This document shows, in pieces, positions 24,948-32,753 of a stretch of 64,000 nucleotides of DNA. A program made the position numbers and the translations under genes. This DNA comes from COE1 sp949066965 (lineage in GTDB: Bacteria > Bacillota > Clostridia > Lachnospirales > Lachnospiraceae): the NCBI GenBank assembly GCA_949066965.1, contig CARTDA010000012.1, forward strand, positions 36,249 through 100,248, written 5' to 3'. The notes beneath the pieces are model-generated. The model searched no databases, was not told the origin of the DNA, and was given only the letters and a program-made list of their open reading frames with translations. The stretch's first letter is position 1, and every line of letters begins with the position of its first letter.

Positions 24948-24989
24948 ACAGGCTTTCCCATCCCGCATTTCAGGTGGGGATAAGCCTGT
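24948..24989. terminator. Hairpin downstream of the small hypothetical gene
   Basis: ACAGGCTT/AAGCCTGT outer stem with an inner TCCCATCCC/GGTGGGGA pairing. No clear T-run follows, so termination is uncertain. Confidence 0.45.
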
Positions 24990-25131
24990 TCCTGCTACGA
25001 TTTACGGTGCTTTTATCAATTCAACCATAATCTAATACATTCCGTTTGCATTGTTAAATTCGTTAAGTAAATCGTCCGCCCGCTCATTCGTGGAAAGCTC
25101 CATTACCCTGTCAAGGTCTGAATTGTTTTTT

Positions 25132-26070
25132 TCAATTCTCCGGTATCTGCTTCTCGATATTGCAACATTCCTGATTTTCATGGATGCCATACTCAATCAA
25201 TAACTGTTCCTGATATGCGGTGTCGGAAAGGGTGCGCTTCAGGTCGTCCAGACGGTTTTGTTCTAATAAGATTGCATTGAGCTGGTTGAGCATTTCGCGA
25301 GCCCGTTTTTCACCACGTTTTTCACCGCGTTTTTCGCCAATAATAATACCTTTATTTTCCACTCTGTCCAAAATTTCACACATACTGATTCCCTCCCTTT
25401 TCTGTTGCATTTGTAGTGTATGCAATAATGTGCCATATCTGTCATCTCCGGTAAGCGCGTGCAATAATTTTAGAAATTCATCGACATGCCTGATTTCCTG
25501 CGCGCTGGGCACATAATCTGTTTTTGTGCGCTTATTTATAAAGTATTCGGCAATAATGCGGAAGTCACTGTGAAAGTAATGCAGCCTGTCATTAAGAAAG
25601 GCAACCTCGACAATATGAATCTTATAGTCGTTCACAAAAGGTTTTAACCGTTCAGGAATATCCATGCATTCAAACAGTGTCCGTGGCTTGTTCCAGTGCT
25701 TCATGCCGAAATAAAGAACAAGGGTAATGACCGGATAATTTGGTTTCTCTTTTTCCGATTTTGTCAGCTGTCCTCTATAGGCGGCACCATCATATCCGAT
25801 GATACGCATGGGCATGTATGGCTCAGGCTGCGTTTCGTGTTCCAGCCCCACCAGCGCAAAACATACGCCGTAAGGAACCCATTGTTTGCAGACATCCCGT
25901 TCCTGCTCATGAATCTTGTTGTCAAATTTATATTGGCTTTTGTCTTTGACGTTCACAAGCTCGTTTTCATGAAGAACCTGTTCACCGTCAAACAAGACAC
26001 CATTTATGATGTCCGCAAAAACATCCTCATAATCTGCCAGTATCTTTTCCGTAATGTCTTTTGCGCCCAT
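25132..26070 (-). CDS. Rpn-family / PD-(D/E)XK nuclease-like protein
   Basis: The protein has 312 residues. It matches the pattern of Rpn/transposase-like nucleases: D-I-I-NGVLFDGEQV near residue 20, YGVCFALVGLEHETQPEP, PVITLVLYFG and a helical C-terminus. A run GEKRGEKRGEKR near residue 245 is encoded by tandem 12-base units, a likely length-variable site. After the stop (25134), the +1 frame continues with a coding-like stretch ending in LNEFNNANGMY at about 25036, so the natural C-terminus may have been lost by frameshift. These genes are often in multiple copies and vary by recombination. Confidence 0.7.
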   Translation of the reverse strand: MGAKDITEKILADYEDVFADIINGVLFDGEQVLHENELVNVKDKSQYKFDNKIHEQERDVCKQWVPYGVCFALVGLEHETQPEPYMPMRIIGYDGAAYRGQLTKSEKEKPNYPVITLVLYFGMKHWNKPRTLFECMDIPERLKPFVNDYKIHIVEVAFLNDRLHYFHSDFRIIAEYFINKRTKTDYVPSAQEIRHVDEFLKLLHALTGDDRYGTLLHTLQMQQKREGISMCEILDRVENKGIIIGEKRGEKRGEKRAREMLNQLNAILLEQNRLDDLKRTLSDTAYQEQLLIEYGIHENQECCNIEKQIPEN

Positions 26071-26114
26071 TCTGTGCTCCCTTTCGTTAAATTGTTCCGT
26101 GGTCTTATCTTATA

Positions 26115-26320
26115 TCAGCTTCCAAAGTCAAGGCTTGAAAAATCAATATAGAGGTCTTCAAAGATTCCGGCTTTTATTGTATCGGTAAAAGCGTATGTCC
26201 CGGTGGTAAAACTGTCAGGCTCCATGCTGTACACATGGATTTGGCTGCTCTGCGCGTCAACAATCCAGTACTCGCGGACATGGACACGGTGATATAATTT
26301 GAGCTTTGCGATATAGTTGA
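26115..26320 (-). pseudogene. C-terminal remnant of an Uma2-family (DUF820) endonuclease-like gene
   Basis: On the minus strand, from about 26320 to a TGA at 26115, the frame reads NYIAKLKLYHRVHVREYWIV, then DAQSSQIHVYSM and AGIFEDLYIDF. The REYWIVD and GIFEDL-IDF elements are hallmarks of the Uma2/DUF820 C-terminus. The N-terminal two thirds are missing, and a stop lies upstream in frame. It is a decayed gene 45 bases before the Rpn-type gene. Confidence 0.65.
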
Positions 26321-26403
26321 TATATAGATATAAGTTTTAACTATATAGTATCATTACGAAATTATCCAGTCAATAAAAAATGTTTTTAATTCCATTAAAC
26401 CTA

Positions 26404-26454
26404 TTGACATACTAGAGATAAAGGAGTATGATACCCATATACCAAAACATACCA
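26404..26454 (+). promoter_or_regulatory. Promoter of the sulfur genes with three ATACC repeats
   Basis: TTGACA (26404-26409), a 17-base spacer, and TATGAT (26427-26432). Overlapping and just downstream are three ATACC repeats at 26431, 26440 and 26450, about one helical turn apart. This suggests a regulator binding in tandem over the transcription start. A CymR-like sulfur regulator is possible, but its identity is unknown. Confidence 0.55.
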
Positions 26455-26516
26455 AATAAATAGGAATAGTATATGATGGTTGTGAACAGGAAAACTTTAC
26501 AGTGGAGGAGATTATT

Positions 26517-27821
26517 ATGAGCAAAAAAAGTTACGCAGACAGAACCTTGAAATTTGAGACATTACAGCTTCATGTCGGGCAGGAGTCGCCAGACCCGGTG
26601 ACGGACGCGAGGGCAGTTCCCATCTACCAGACCTCGTCCTTTGTGTTCAAAAATTCAGCCCACGCCGCGGCGCGCTTTGCCTTGCAGGATGCGGGCAACA
26701 TTTACGGCAGGCTGACCAATCCCACGGAGGATATTTTTGAGCAGCGCATGGCAAAGCTCGAGGGTGGCGTGGCGGCGCTTGCAACGGCGTCCGGCGCAGC
26801 GGCAGTCACCTACACGATACAGAACCTTGCACAGAACGGCGGGCATATCGTGGCGGCAAAAAATATCTACGGCGGTACATACAACCTGCTCGCCCACACG
26901 CTTGCCGACTATGGCGTGACGACGACATTTGTGGATCCGCTCGATGTCACCAGTTTTGAGAAGGCGATTCAGGACAATACGAAGGCACTTTATATAGAAA
27001 CACTTGGCAATCCCAACTCGGAGGTTTCGGACATCGAGGCAGTGGCAAAGATTGCCCATGACCACAAGCTTCCGCTGGTTGTGGACAGCACATTCGCGAC
27101 GCCGTACCTTGTGCGTCCGATTGAATACGGTGCGGACATCGTAGTGCACTCTGCCACGAAATTTATCGGCGGACACGGCACCACCATCGGGGGCGTCATC
27201 ATTGACGGCGGAAAGTTCGACTGGAAGGCATCCGGAAAATTCCCGCAGTTCACGGAGCCCAATCCGAGCTACCACGGCATCAGCTTTGTGGACGCGGCAG
27301 GGGCTGCGGCGTTTGTTACCAGAATCCGCGCCATTTTGCTGCGCGATACGGGTGCCACACTTTCGCCCTTCCACGCGTTTATCTTTTTGCAGGGTCTGGA
27401 GACACTCTCCCTGCGCGTGGAGCGCCATGTGCAGAACGCGCTGAAGGTGGTTGAGTATCTGTCAAAACATCCGCTGGTGGAGAAGGTAAACCATCCGGCA
27501 GTGACGGACGACCCGGAACAGCAGCGCCTTTACAAAAAGTATTTCCCGAACGGCGGCGGTTCCATCTTTACCTTTGAAATCAAGGGCGGGGAGGAAAATG
27601 CCAGGAAATTCATTGACAACCTCGAACTGTTCTCGCTGCTGGCAAATGTGGCGGATGCAAAGTCGCTTGTCATCCATCCCTACTCGACGACCCACGCAGA
27701 GCTCAATGAGCAGGAGAAGGCAGACCAGGGCATCAAGCCCAACACCATCCGTCTGTCCATCGGGATTGAGCATATTGATGACATTATCGAGGATCTGGAG
27801 GAAGCATTTAAGGCAGTGTAA
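26517..27821 (+). CDS. O-acetylhomoserine sulfhydrylase (MetY-like, PLP enzyme)
   Basis: The protein has 434 residues; ATG 26517 follows GGAGGAG. The PLP lysine lies in SATKFIGGHGTTIGG, with earlier motifs YQTSSFVF and GRLTNPT. The length and GISFVD-type insert point to the OAH sulfhydrylase branch of the Cys/Met gamma family rather than cystathionine gamma-synthase. It makes homocysteine from O-acetylhomoserine and sulfide. It sits directly before a cysteine synthase gene, so this operon assimilates sulfide into both amino acids. Confidence 0.88.
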   Translation: MSKKSYADRTLKFETLQLHVGQESPDPVTDARAVPIYQTSSFVFKNSAHAAARFALQDAGNIYGRLTNPTEDIFEQRMAKLEGGVAALATASGAAAVTYTIQNLAQNGGHIVAAKNIYGGTYNLLAHTLADYGVTTTFVDPLDVTSFEKAIQDNTKALYIETLGNPNSEVSDIEAVAKIAHDHKLPLVVDSTFATPYLVRPIEYGADIVVHSATKFIGGHGTTIGGVIIDGGKFDWKASGKFPQFTEPNPSYHGISFVDAAGAAAFVTRIRAILLRDTGATLSPFHAFIFLQGLETLSLRVERHVQNALKVVEYLSKHPLVEKVNHPAVTDDPEQQRLYKKYFPNGGGSIFTFEIKGGEENARKFIDNLELFSLLANVADAKSLVIHPYSTTHAELNEQEKADQGIKPNTIRLSIGIEHIDDIIEDLEEAFKAV

Positions 27822-27858
27822 AATTGTATCATATTTAATAGGAAGGAACATAAAAACA

Positions 27859-28785
27859 ATGGCAGTATATAAAGGATTTACAGAGTTAATTGGAAAAACC
27901 CCGCTGGTGGAAGTCACAAATATCGAACAGGCACATGACCTGAAAGCGAAGGTTCTCGTAAAGCTTGAATATCGGAATCCCGCCGGCAGTGTCAAGGACA
28001 GGGCGGCATTTTACATGATAAAGGATGCAGAGGAGCGGGGCATCTTAAAACAGGGCTCTGTCATTATAGAGCCGACCAGCGGAAACACAGGCATCGGGCT
28101 TGCGGCGATTGCGGCGGCAAAGGGCTACCGTGCAATCCTTACCATGCCGGACACCATGAGCGTGGAGCGTAGAAACATTTTAAAAGCTTACGGCGCGGAG
28201 ATCGTCCTGACCGAGGGCGCAAAGGGCATGAAAGGCGCGATTGCGAAGGCGGAGGAACTTGCACAGGAGATTGCAGGCGCCTTTATTCCGGCACAGTTTG
28301 ACAATCCGGCAAACGCACAGGCGCACTATGAGACAACCGGACCGGAAATCTGGGAGGACACCGAGGGAAACATTGATATTTTTGTCGCAAGCGTTGGAAC
28401 CGGCGGCACCATCACTGGCACCGGAAAATTCCTGAAAGAAAAAAATGCCGCGGTCAGGGTCGTGGCGGTAGAACCTGCAAGCTCCCCGGTATTGTCCGGC
28501 GGACAGCCGGGCGCGCACAAGATACAGGGCATCGGCGCCGGATTTGTACCGACGGTGCTGGATACCGGAATTTATGATGAAATCATAACCGTGGAGAACG
28601 ACCAGGCGTTTGAGGTGTCAAAGGAGCTGACGAAGCGGGAGGGCATTCTCACGGGCATCTCTTCCGGCGCGGCGCTCCACGCGGCAGTCGAGCTGGCAAA
28701 ACGCCCTGAGAATGCAGGAAAAATCATCGTGGCGCTCCTGCCGGACAGCGGGGACAGATATTATTCAACGCCGCTTTTCCAGTAA
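27859..28785 (+). CDS. cysK: Cysteine synthase (O-acetylserine sulfhydrylase)
   Basis: The protein has 308 residues; ATG 27859 is preceded by AGGAAGG. The PLP lysine is in NPAGSVKDRAA, the substrate loop is PTSGNTGIGLA, and the phosphate-binding glycines are in GTGGTITGTG. The SVGTGG and GISSGAALHAA motifs are typical of CysK. It forms cysteine from O-acetylserine and sulfide. It is 37 bases downstream of the MetY-like gene, and no separate promoter is seen. Confidence 0.93.
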   Translation: MAVYKGFTELIGKTPLVEVTNIEQAHDLKAKVLVKLEYRNPAGSVKDRAAFYMIKDAEERGILKQGSVIIEPTSGNTGIGLAAIAAAKGYRAILTMPDTMSVERRNILKAYGAEIVLTEGAKGMKGAIAKAEELAQEIAGAFIPAQFDNPANAQAHYETTGPEIWEDTEGNIDIFVASVGTGGTITGTGKFLKEKNAAVRVVAVEPASSPVLSGGQPGAHKIQGIGAGFVPTVLDTGIYDEIITVENDQAFEVSKELTKREGILTGISSGAALHAAVELAKRPENAGKIIVALLPDSGDRYYSTPLFQ

Positions 28786-28799
28786 CAGGTAAAAATCCA

Positions 28800-28840
28800 C
28801 GCAAACAGGACTTCGCAGTAAATGCTAAGTCCTGTTTGCG
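28800..28840 (+). terminator. Hairpin ending the sulfur operon
   Basis: A perfect 14-bp stem CGCAAACAGGACTT/AAGTCCTGTTTGCG, 14 bases past the cysK stop. No T-run follows, but the stem is strong. Confidence 0.65.
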
Positions 28841-28877
28841 CTATAACAAAATGTAACAAGAGTAGTTATACAATCTC

Positions 28878-28906
28878 TTGAAATGGGCAAAAATATATGA
28901 TATATT
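28878..28906 (+). promoter_or_regulatory. Promoter of the riboswitch-controlled metal exporter
   Basis: TTGAAA (28878-28883), a 17-base spacer and TATATT (28901-28906), about 90 bases before the aptamer. Confidence 0.55.
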
Positions 28907-28997
28907 ATTAAAATAAAGTTGAACCATAAAGGAACATGCCGGCATACTGGCACATATGATACGATAAATTGACTCTTTGCACTGCATACAAATCTAC

Positions 28998-29112
28998 AGT
29001 ACAAACTGAGCAGGCCGGGGCAGCGCCCTTGGAGCCGGGTCGCCTGTGCGACAGTGGATAAAACATCCGCGGGACAGTAGATGCTATTACTGATACGTGG
29101 GTGTTTTTCTTT
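28998..29112 (+). ncRNA. NiCo (czcD) riboswitch with terminator platform
   Basis: The sequence contains ACTGAGCAGGCC (29005-29016), GGAGCCGGG (29031-29039), a hairpin TCGCCTGTGCGA and ACAGTGGAT...ATCCGC, then GGGACAGT (29071-29078). These match, in order, the conserved parts of the czcD-motif four-way-junction aptamer as I recall it. The 3' strand ACAGTA can instead pair with TACTG (29088-29092), before a T-rich run (GTTTTTCTTTT). Metal binding would therefore prevent termination. The family binds Ni/Co, and Fe(II) has been proposed. The gene downstream is a CDF exporter, as expected. Confidence 0.88.
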
Positions 29113-29129
29113 TACGCTTCAAAGCCTGT

Positions 29130-29227
29130 TATACTGGCGGTCAAAAAGATTGACCGCTCAGTATAACAGGATGCGCACAACCACATAAGGAAATATGCCG
29201 CATTGCGGCTGCGGTTGGCGCAATACT
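29130..29227. repeat. R1 dispersed palindromic element, copy 2
   Basis: CCTGTTATACTG...CAGTATAACAGG extends the hairpin seen in copy 1. The following 60 bases (AAATATGCCGC, GCTGCGG) also match copy 1. It lies between the riboswitch and the exporter start. Confidence 0.75.
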
Positions 29228-29256
29228 CACGGCAGATTTCATCTGTCGTGAGTATT
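29221..29256. repeat. Strong hairpin in the exporter leader
   Basis: AATACTCACGGCAGAT/ATCTGTCGTGAGTATT is a near-perfect 16-bp stem (one G-T) with a TTC loop, adjoining R1 copy 2. There is no T-run. It may be part of the inserted element. Confidence 0.6.
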
Positions 29257-29337
29257 GAATCCCACAAAAATGAAGATTGAAAAGCTGCAGGTGTCGTGGA
29301 GCCGTATTTGTGGGTTTTGACAGAAATGGGGGATTGT

Positions 29338-30231
29338 ATGAAAACAGACTCGGTAAAGAATGATTTTGAAAAAGTGGCAATGAAGGTTTCTTTTGTCAGT
29401 ATCGTGGCAAATGTTGCATTGTCCGTATTCAAGCTGCTGGCAGGAATTTTGGCATACTCGGGGGCGATGATTAGCGACGCGATTCATTCCGCGTCGGATG
29501 TCATCAGCACGGTTGTGGTGATTGTCGGCATCAGGCTGTCCGGAAAGGCATCGGACAAGGAACATCCTTATGGGCATGAGCGCATGGAGTGCGTGGCGGC
29601 GGTTATCCTTGCAACAATACTGGCATTTACGGGGCTGGGCATCGGCTATACCGCCGTGGTGAAAATTTTGTCAGGAAACTATGAGAACATTATGGTTCCG
29701 GGATTCCTTGCGCTTGTGGCGGCGGTCGTCTCGATAGCCGTCAAGGAGGGGATGTACTGGTATACCCGGATTCATGCAAAAAAAATTGACTCAAGCGCCC
29801 TGATGGCAGACGCATGGCACCACCGCTCGGATGCCCTGTCATCAGTCGGCGCCCTGATTGGTATTGCGGGGGCAAGGCTTGGATATCCGGTCTGCGATGC
29901 CGTTGCAAGCCTGTGTATCTGTTTTTTTATCGAGAAAGCCGCATATGAGATTTTCAAGGATGCCGTGGACAAAATGGTTGACAAGGCATGTGACGAGACG
30001 GTGGAAAATGATTTGAAAAGCTGCGCGCTGGCGCAGGAGGGGGTGCTTGGCGTGGATTTGCTGCGCACGAGGGTCTTCGGGAACAGGATTTATGTGGATA
30101 TCGAAATCAGGACGGACGGGGATGCGACGCTCCGGGATGCCCACAAAATTGCGGAGCATGTGCATGATTCCATCGAGCAGAGCTTCTCAAGCGTCAAGCA
30201 TATCATGGTGCATGTGAATCCTGCGGAATAG
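29338..30231 (+). CDS. CDF-family metal cation exporter
   Basis: The protein has 297 residues; ATG 29338 follows GGGGGATT. Six membrane helices occupy ~1-210. The metal site is formed by SDAIHSASD in TM2 and the HHRSDALSS region in TM5 (HxxxD type). A cytoplasmic C-terminal domain with the MTP-like fold ends at HIMVHVNPAE. It exports divalent metals by antiport. The upstream NiCo riboswitch points to Ni, Co or Fe as the physiological inducer. The leader between aptamer and gene is unusually long, ~225 bases. Confidence 0.9.
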   Translation: MKTDSVKNDFEKVAMKVSFVSIVANVALSVFKLLAGILAYSGAMISDAIHSASDVISTVVVIVGIRLSGKASDKEHPYGHERMECVAAVILATILAFTGLGIGYTAVVKILSGNYENIMVPGFLALVAAVVSIAVKEGMYWYTRIHAKKIDSSALMADAWHHRSDALSSVGALIGIAGARLGYPVCDAVASLCICFFIEKAAYEIFKDAVDKMVDKACDETVENDLKSCALAQEGVLGVDLLRTRVFGNRIYVDIEIRTDGDATLRDAHKIAEHVHDSIEQSFSSVKHIMVHVNPAE

Positions 30232-30244
30232 GGGAAAGACTACC

Positions 30245-30283
30245 ATACGGGACGAACAGGAATATTTCCTATTCGTCCCGTAT
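30245..30283. terminator. Bidirectional terminator between the CDF and LuxR-type genes
   Basis: ATACGGGACGAA/TTCGTCCCGTAT with an inner AGGAA/TTCCT. It overlaps the last codons of the LuxR-type gene and serves both convergent genes. The plus side ends in TATTTTG. Confidence 0.7.
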
Positions 30284-30922
30284 TTTGATAATAAGCTCCT
30301 CACGCCTGTTGATTCCTGTCTTTTCAAAAATATTGGACACATGCTTTTTGACAGTGGTTTCTGAAATAAATAGCTCCTCCGCAATTTCGGCATTTGTTTT
30401 TCCCTGAAGGATAAGCTGCGTAATTTCTGTCTCACGCCTGGTAAGCCTGTATGTCGCTGCAAAATCCTGCAAGTGGTATGTTTTTTGCGCTTCCTTTTCA
30501 CTGCTTTCGCTGTCAGGAAGTTCCGTGTCAGTTTCCTTTTGCCCAGATGTCATGCCGGCTGTTTGGTGTTCCGTTTTTTCAGTTAAAAGGATGAACAGGC
30601 AGAACCCATAGAGCAGCGGGCGAAAGCACAGGGCGATGTCGCTTAGGAGCTTCTCGTATCCCACATCATTCTGAAGTCTGGCAAATAGCAGCAGAAAGGT
30701 CTGGATAAAACCTGTCTCAATTGATTTTCGTCCAAAAATGTATAGAAGCTCCTGGTATCCGATTCCCTTTTCATAAAACGGAACGGTCAGTATCAGGGTA
30801 CCGACGAGGGTCAGGAAAACCAGCTGCAGGTCAATCAGCCTGAGGATGTCAAAATCCATGGCGCAGGTCAGTATAATGATGTATAAAATAATGGAAAGAA
30901 ATATCTGCCATTTTTTTCTCAT
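30269..30922 (-). CDS. Membrane-bound LuxR-type transcription factor
   Basis: The protein has 217 residues from ATG 30922, chosen because AAGGAG lies 7 bases upstream. The N-terminal ~110 residues hold three or four hydrophobic helices (WQIFLSIILYIIILTCAMDF, LVFLTLVGTLILTVPF, a helix near 70-82, and LYGFCLFILL). A polar linker follows. A LuxR/GerE HTH then covers about 155-217 (LTRRETEITQLILQGKTNAEIAEELFISETTVKKHVSNIFEKTG). There is no receiver domain, so the membrane part is the likely sensor or tether. It is third in an operon with a MotA-like protein and a membrane subtilase. Confidence 0.8.
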   Translation of the reverse strand: MRKKWQIFLSIILYIIILTCAMDFDILRLIDLQLVFLTLVGTLILTVPFYEKGIGYQELLYIFGRKSIETGFIQTFLLLFARLQNDVGYEKLLSDIALCFRPLLYGFCLFILLTEKTEHQTAGMTSGQKETDTELPDSESSEKEAQKTYHLQDFAATYRLTRRETEITQLILQGKTNAEIAEELFISETTVKKHVSNIFEKTGINRREELIIKIRDE

Positions 30923-30932
30923 AGGGCGCTCC

Positions 30933-31379
30933 TTATTCAGGAAGCTCATGCAGCTGCACAAGAAGCCTTGAGCGCATTGGCAGCAGCAGTATGACGAAAA
31001 AAGCAGCGTACAGCAGTGTTATCATCGATATAGTGGTGGCTCTCAGGCGCTGCTCTCCGCTCATGGTGACAAAGACATGGATAATGCCAAATATGGTATG
31101 GAAGATTCCCGATGCCCACAGTGCCTTGATGGCGAGGTTTACGGCCTCGATAGCCCGCAGAAGCTCGGACCGGGTGAATTCCTTCTTCCGGCTGACACTC
31201 AAGCGAAATGCGTTGTTGAAGTCCCGAAACAGCCCGGCGCTTATAAGGACTGGCAGCACAAGCAAAAGCACCAGTATCAGACTTGAGGGGTCGAGGTAAT
31301 ACATGATATTTGCGCCGGATGTCCAGATGGAGAATCCGATGCAGAACAGTACGAGCAGTAAAATGGATAATAAGTACAT
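30933..31379 (-). CDS. MotA/TolQ/ExbB-like small membrane protein
   Basis: The protein has 148 residues with four membrane helices (about 3-24, 31-50, 86-106, 117-138). The segment LDPSSLILVLLLVLPVLISAGLF is laid out like the N-terminus of MotA, and FHTIFGIIHVF plus SMITLLYAAFFVILLLP match the MotA/ExbB channel helices. It lacks the long cytoplasmic domain of true MotA and the TM3 proline. No MotB/ExbD partner is encoded nearby. The ribosome site AAGGAGGG overlaps the stop of the protease gene, so the two are translationally coupled. Confidence 0.55.
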   Translation of the reverse strand: MYLLSILLLVLFCIGFSIWTSGANIMYYLDPSSLILVLLLVLPVLISAGLFRDFNNAFRLSVSRKKEFTRSELLRAIEAVNLAIKALWASGIFHTIFGIIHVFVTMSGEQRLRATTISMITLLYAAFFVILLLPMRSRLLVQLHELPE

Positions 31380-31390
31380 AAAATCCCTCC

Positions 31391-32632
31391 TTATAGTTCA
31401 TTGATTAATGCAACAGGGTCTATGATAGTGCCAAGGGGAAAGCTTTTCCCATCATGCTCTATTGTCTGTGTGACGCCAGTTTCAAATGCCTTGCTGATAA
31501 ATTCGTCCGGCGTCAGGGACGGATTCTTCTCAAGACAGAGCGCATACAGCCCCGCAAGCCATGGGACAGACCAGCTTAAGCCGCCGGATGCGCCGAATTC
31601 ATAACCGTCAGTGTCTGTCCAGCTTGCGTAAGTCCTGGCGTCCATGGGCACAAGCAGCACGTCTTCCATGTCAGCGTATCCGGCATAAAAATTATCGCGC
31701 CAGAATCTGCCAGGACCATAGGAGCGGATGTCATCAGGGTCGGCGGTCATTTCGCGCCCAAGTCCCATCAGCCGGAAACCATAATTGGGCGCGGTAGTCG
31801 TCGTGATGACAAAGATATTCTCTTTTTTGGCACGCTCAATCGCTGCCTCCACCTTGCTGCTGCCCTTCACGCCGCTTCCGAATCCCCTTGAAATGGAAAT
31901 CACACGGATTTTTTTGTCCTCCGGCAGCATCCGGTTGATTTCAAGCACACGGTCAATGCCCTGCGCCATGTAGTCCAGGTCAATATTGGTGCCCTTTCGT
32001 GTGAATGTGCCAAACGTGGAGGAAATGTAGTAAAGGTCCGCATCGGGTGCAACGCCGCAGTTTTTTCCAACGGCAATGCTTGCGACAGCCGCACCGTGCA
32101 TCGCGGCGCTCATGTCAAAGGAATGAAGCAGTTCATAGCCCATGATATTATTGCAGTATTCGACATGGTCAGGGTTCAGCGCCTGGTCAATGATGGCGAT
32201 GCTGACATTTTTTCCGGTATAACCCAGCCCATGAATCTTGTGGATGCCAAGCCCGGGATTTTTGCCGGTCTCCATAACGTCCGCCGGCGAGAAGCCATCC
32301 GGGAGTGTATCCGGCCAGACCGTGGCGCTGTTAAAGGTGACATCGGACAATTTCTCCGCGTAATCGGCGAGTGGAAATTCCGATACGTCATAGCTGCGCA
32401 AGTCAAAGCCCATGCCGTTGTCCGGGGGCAATTCGTTAAGCGTCCCGCGTTTCAGGGGATAGTATTGTTCCCTCCTGTAAAAAGCCGGTGTGCCGTTTTG
32501 GTATGCCTCCTCGGGCGCCTGGCCGGTGACTGCGCTGACCGGTCTGAAATACCAGAGCAGGAAACCGCCTGCGCCCAGAAGAATGACAGTAAAAGCAGCG
32601 AGAATGAATTTTGTAATTTTTTTTATTTTCAA
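31391..32632 (-). CDS. Membrane-anchored S8 (subtilisin-like) serine protease
   Basis: The protein has about 413 residues. The start is TTG at 32632: AAGGAGGT lies 7 bases upstream, and the ATG at 32650 would place that site inside the coding sequence. An N-terminal membrane helix (ITKFILAAFTVILLGAGGFLLW) is followed by an extracytoplasmic subtilase. Catalytic residues are Asp in IAIIDQAL (~149), His in AMHGAAVASIA (~179) and Ser in GGLSWSVPWLAG (~353). The Asn of TTTTAPNYG may be the oxyanion residue. The GTS motif is changed to GLS. It leads an operon with MotA-like and LuxR-like membrane proteins. Confidence 0.82.
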   Translation of the reverse strand: MKIKKITKFILAAFTVILLGAGGFLLWYFRPVSAVTGQAPEEAYQNGTPAFYRREQYYPLKRGTLNELPPDNGMGFDLRSYDVSEFPLADYAEKLSDVTFNSATVWPDTLPDGFSPADVMETGKNPGLGIHKIHGLGYTGKNVSIAIIDQALNPDHVEYCNNIMGYELLHSFDMSAAMHGAAVASIAVGKNCGVAPDADLYYISSTFGTFTRKGTNIDLDYMAQGIDRVLEINRMLPEDKKIRVISISRGFGSGVKGSSKVEAAIERAKKENIFVITTTTAPNYGFRLMGLGREMTADPDDIRSYGPGRFWRDNFYAGYADMEDVLLVPMDARTYASWTDTDGYEFGASGGLSWSVPWLAGLYALCLEKNPSLTPDEFISKAFETGVTQTIEHDGKSFPLGTIIDPVALINEL

Positions 32633-32753
32633 TATGTCTACCTCCTTCATGTCAGTATGTTAAAAAATTGCAACAGCGCTGTTAATGGTTACTATCAGGG
32701 TACCATTTTGGGGACTGCAATAACATACTACCAGGGAAGTAAAAAAGCAGTAT

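Noticed and set aside
28860..29112. T-box, SAM or cobalamin riboswitch for the cysK or CDF region
   Set aside because: No T-box AGGGTGGNACCGCG, no SAM K-turn pattern and no B12 box were seen; the NiCo motif order fits and agrees with the CDF gene.
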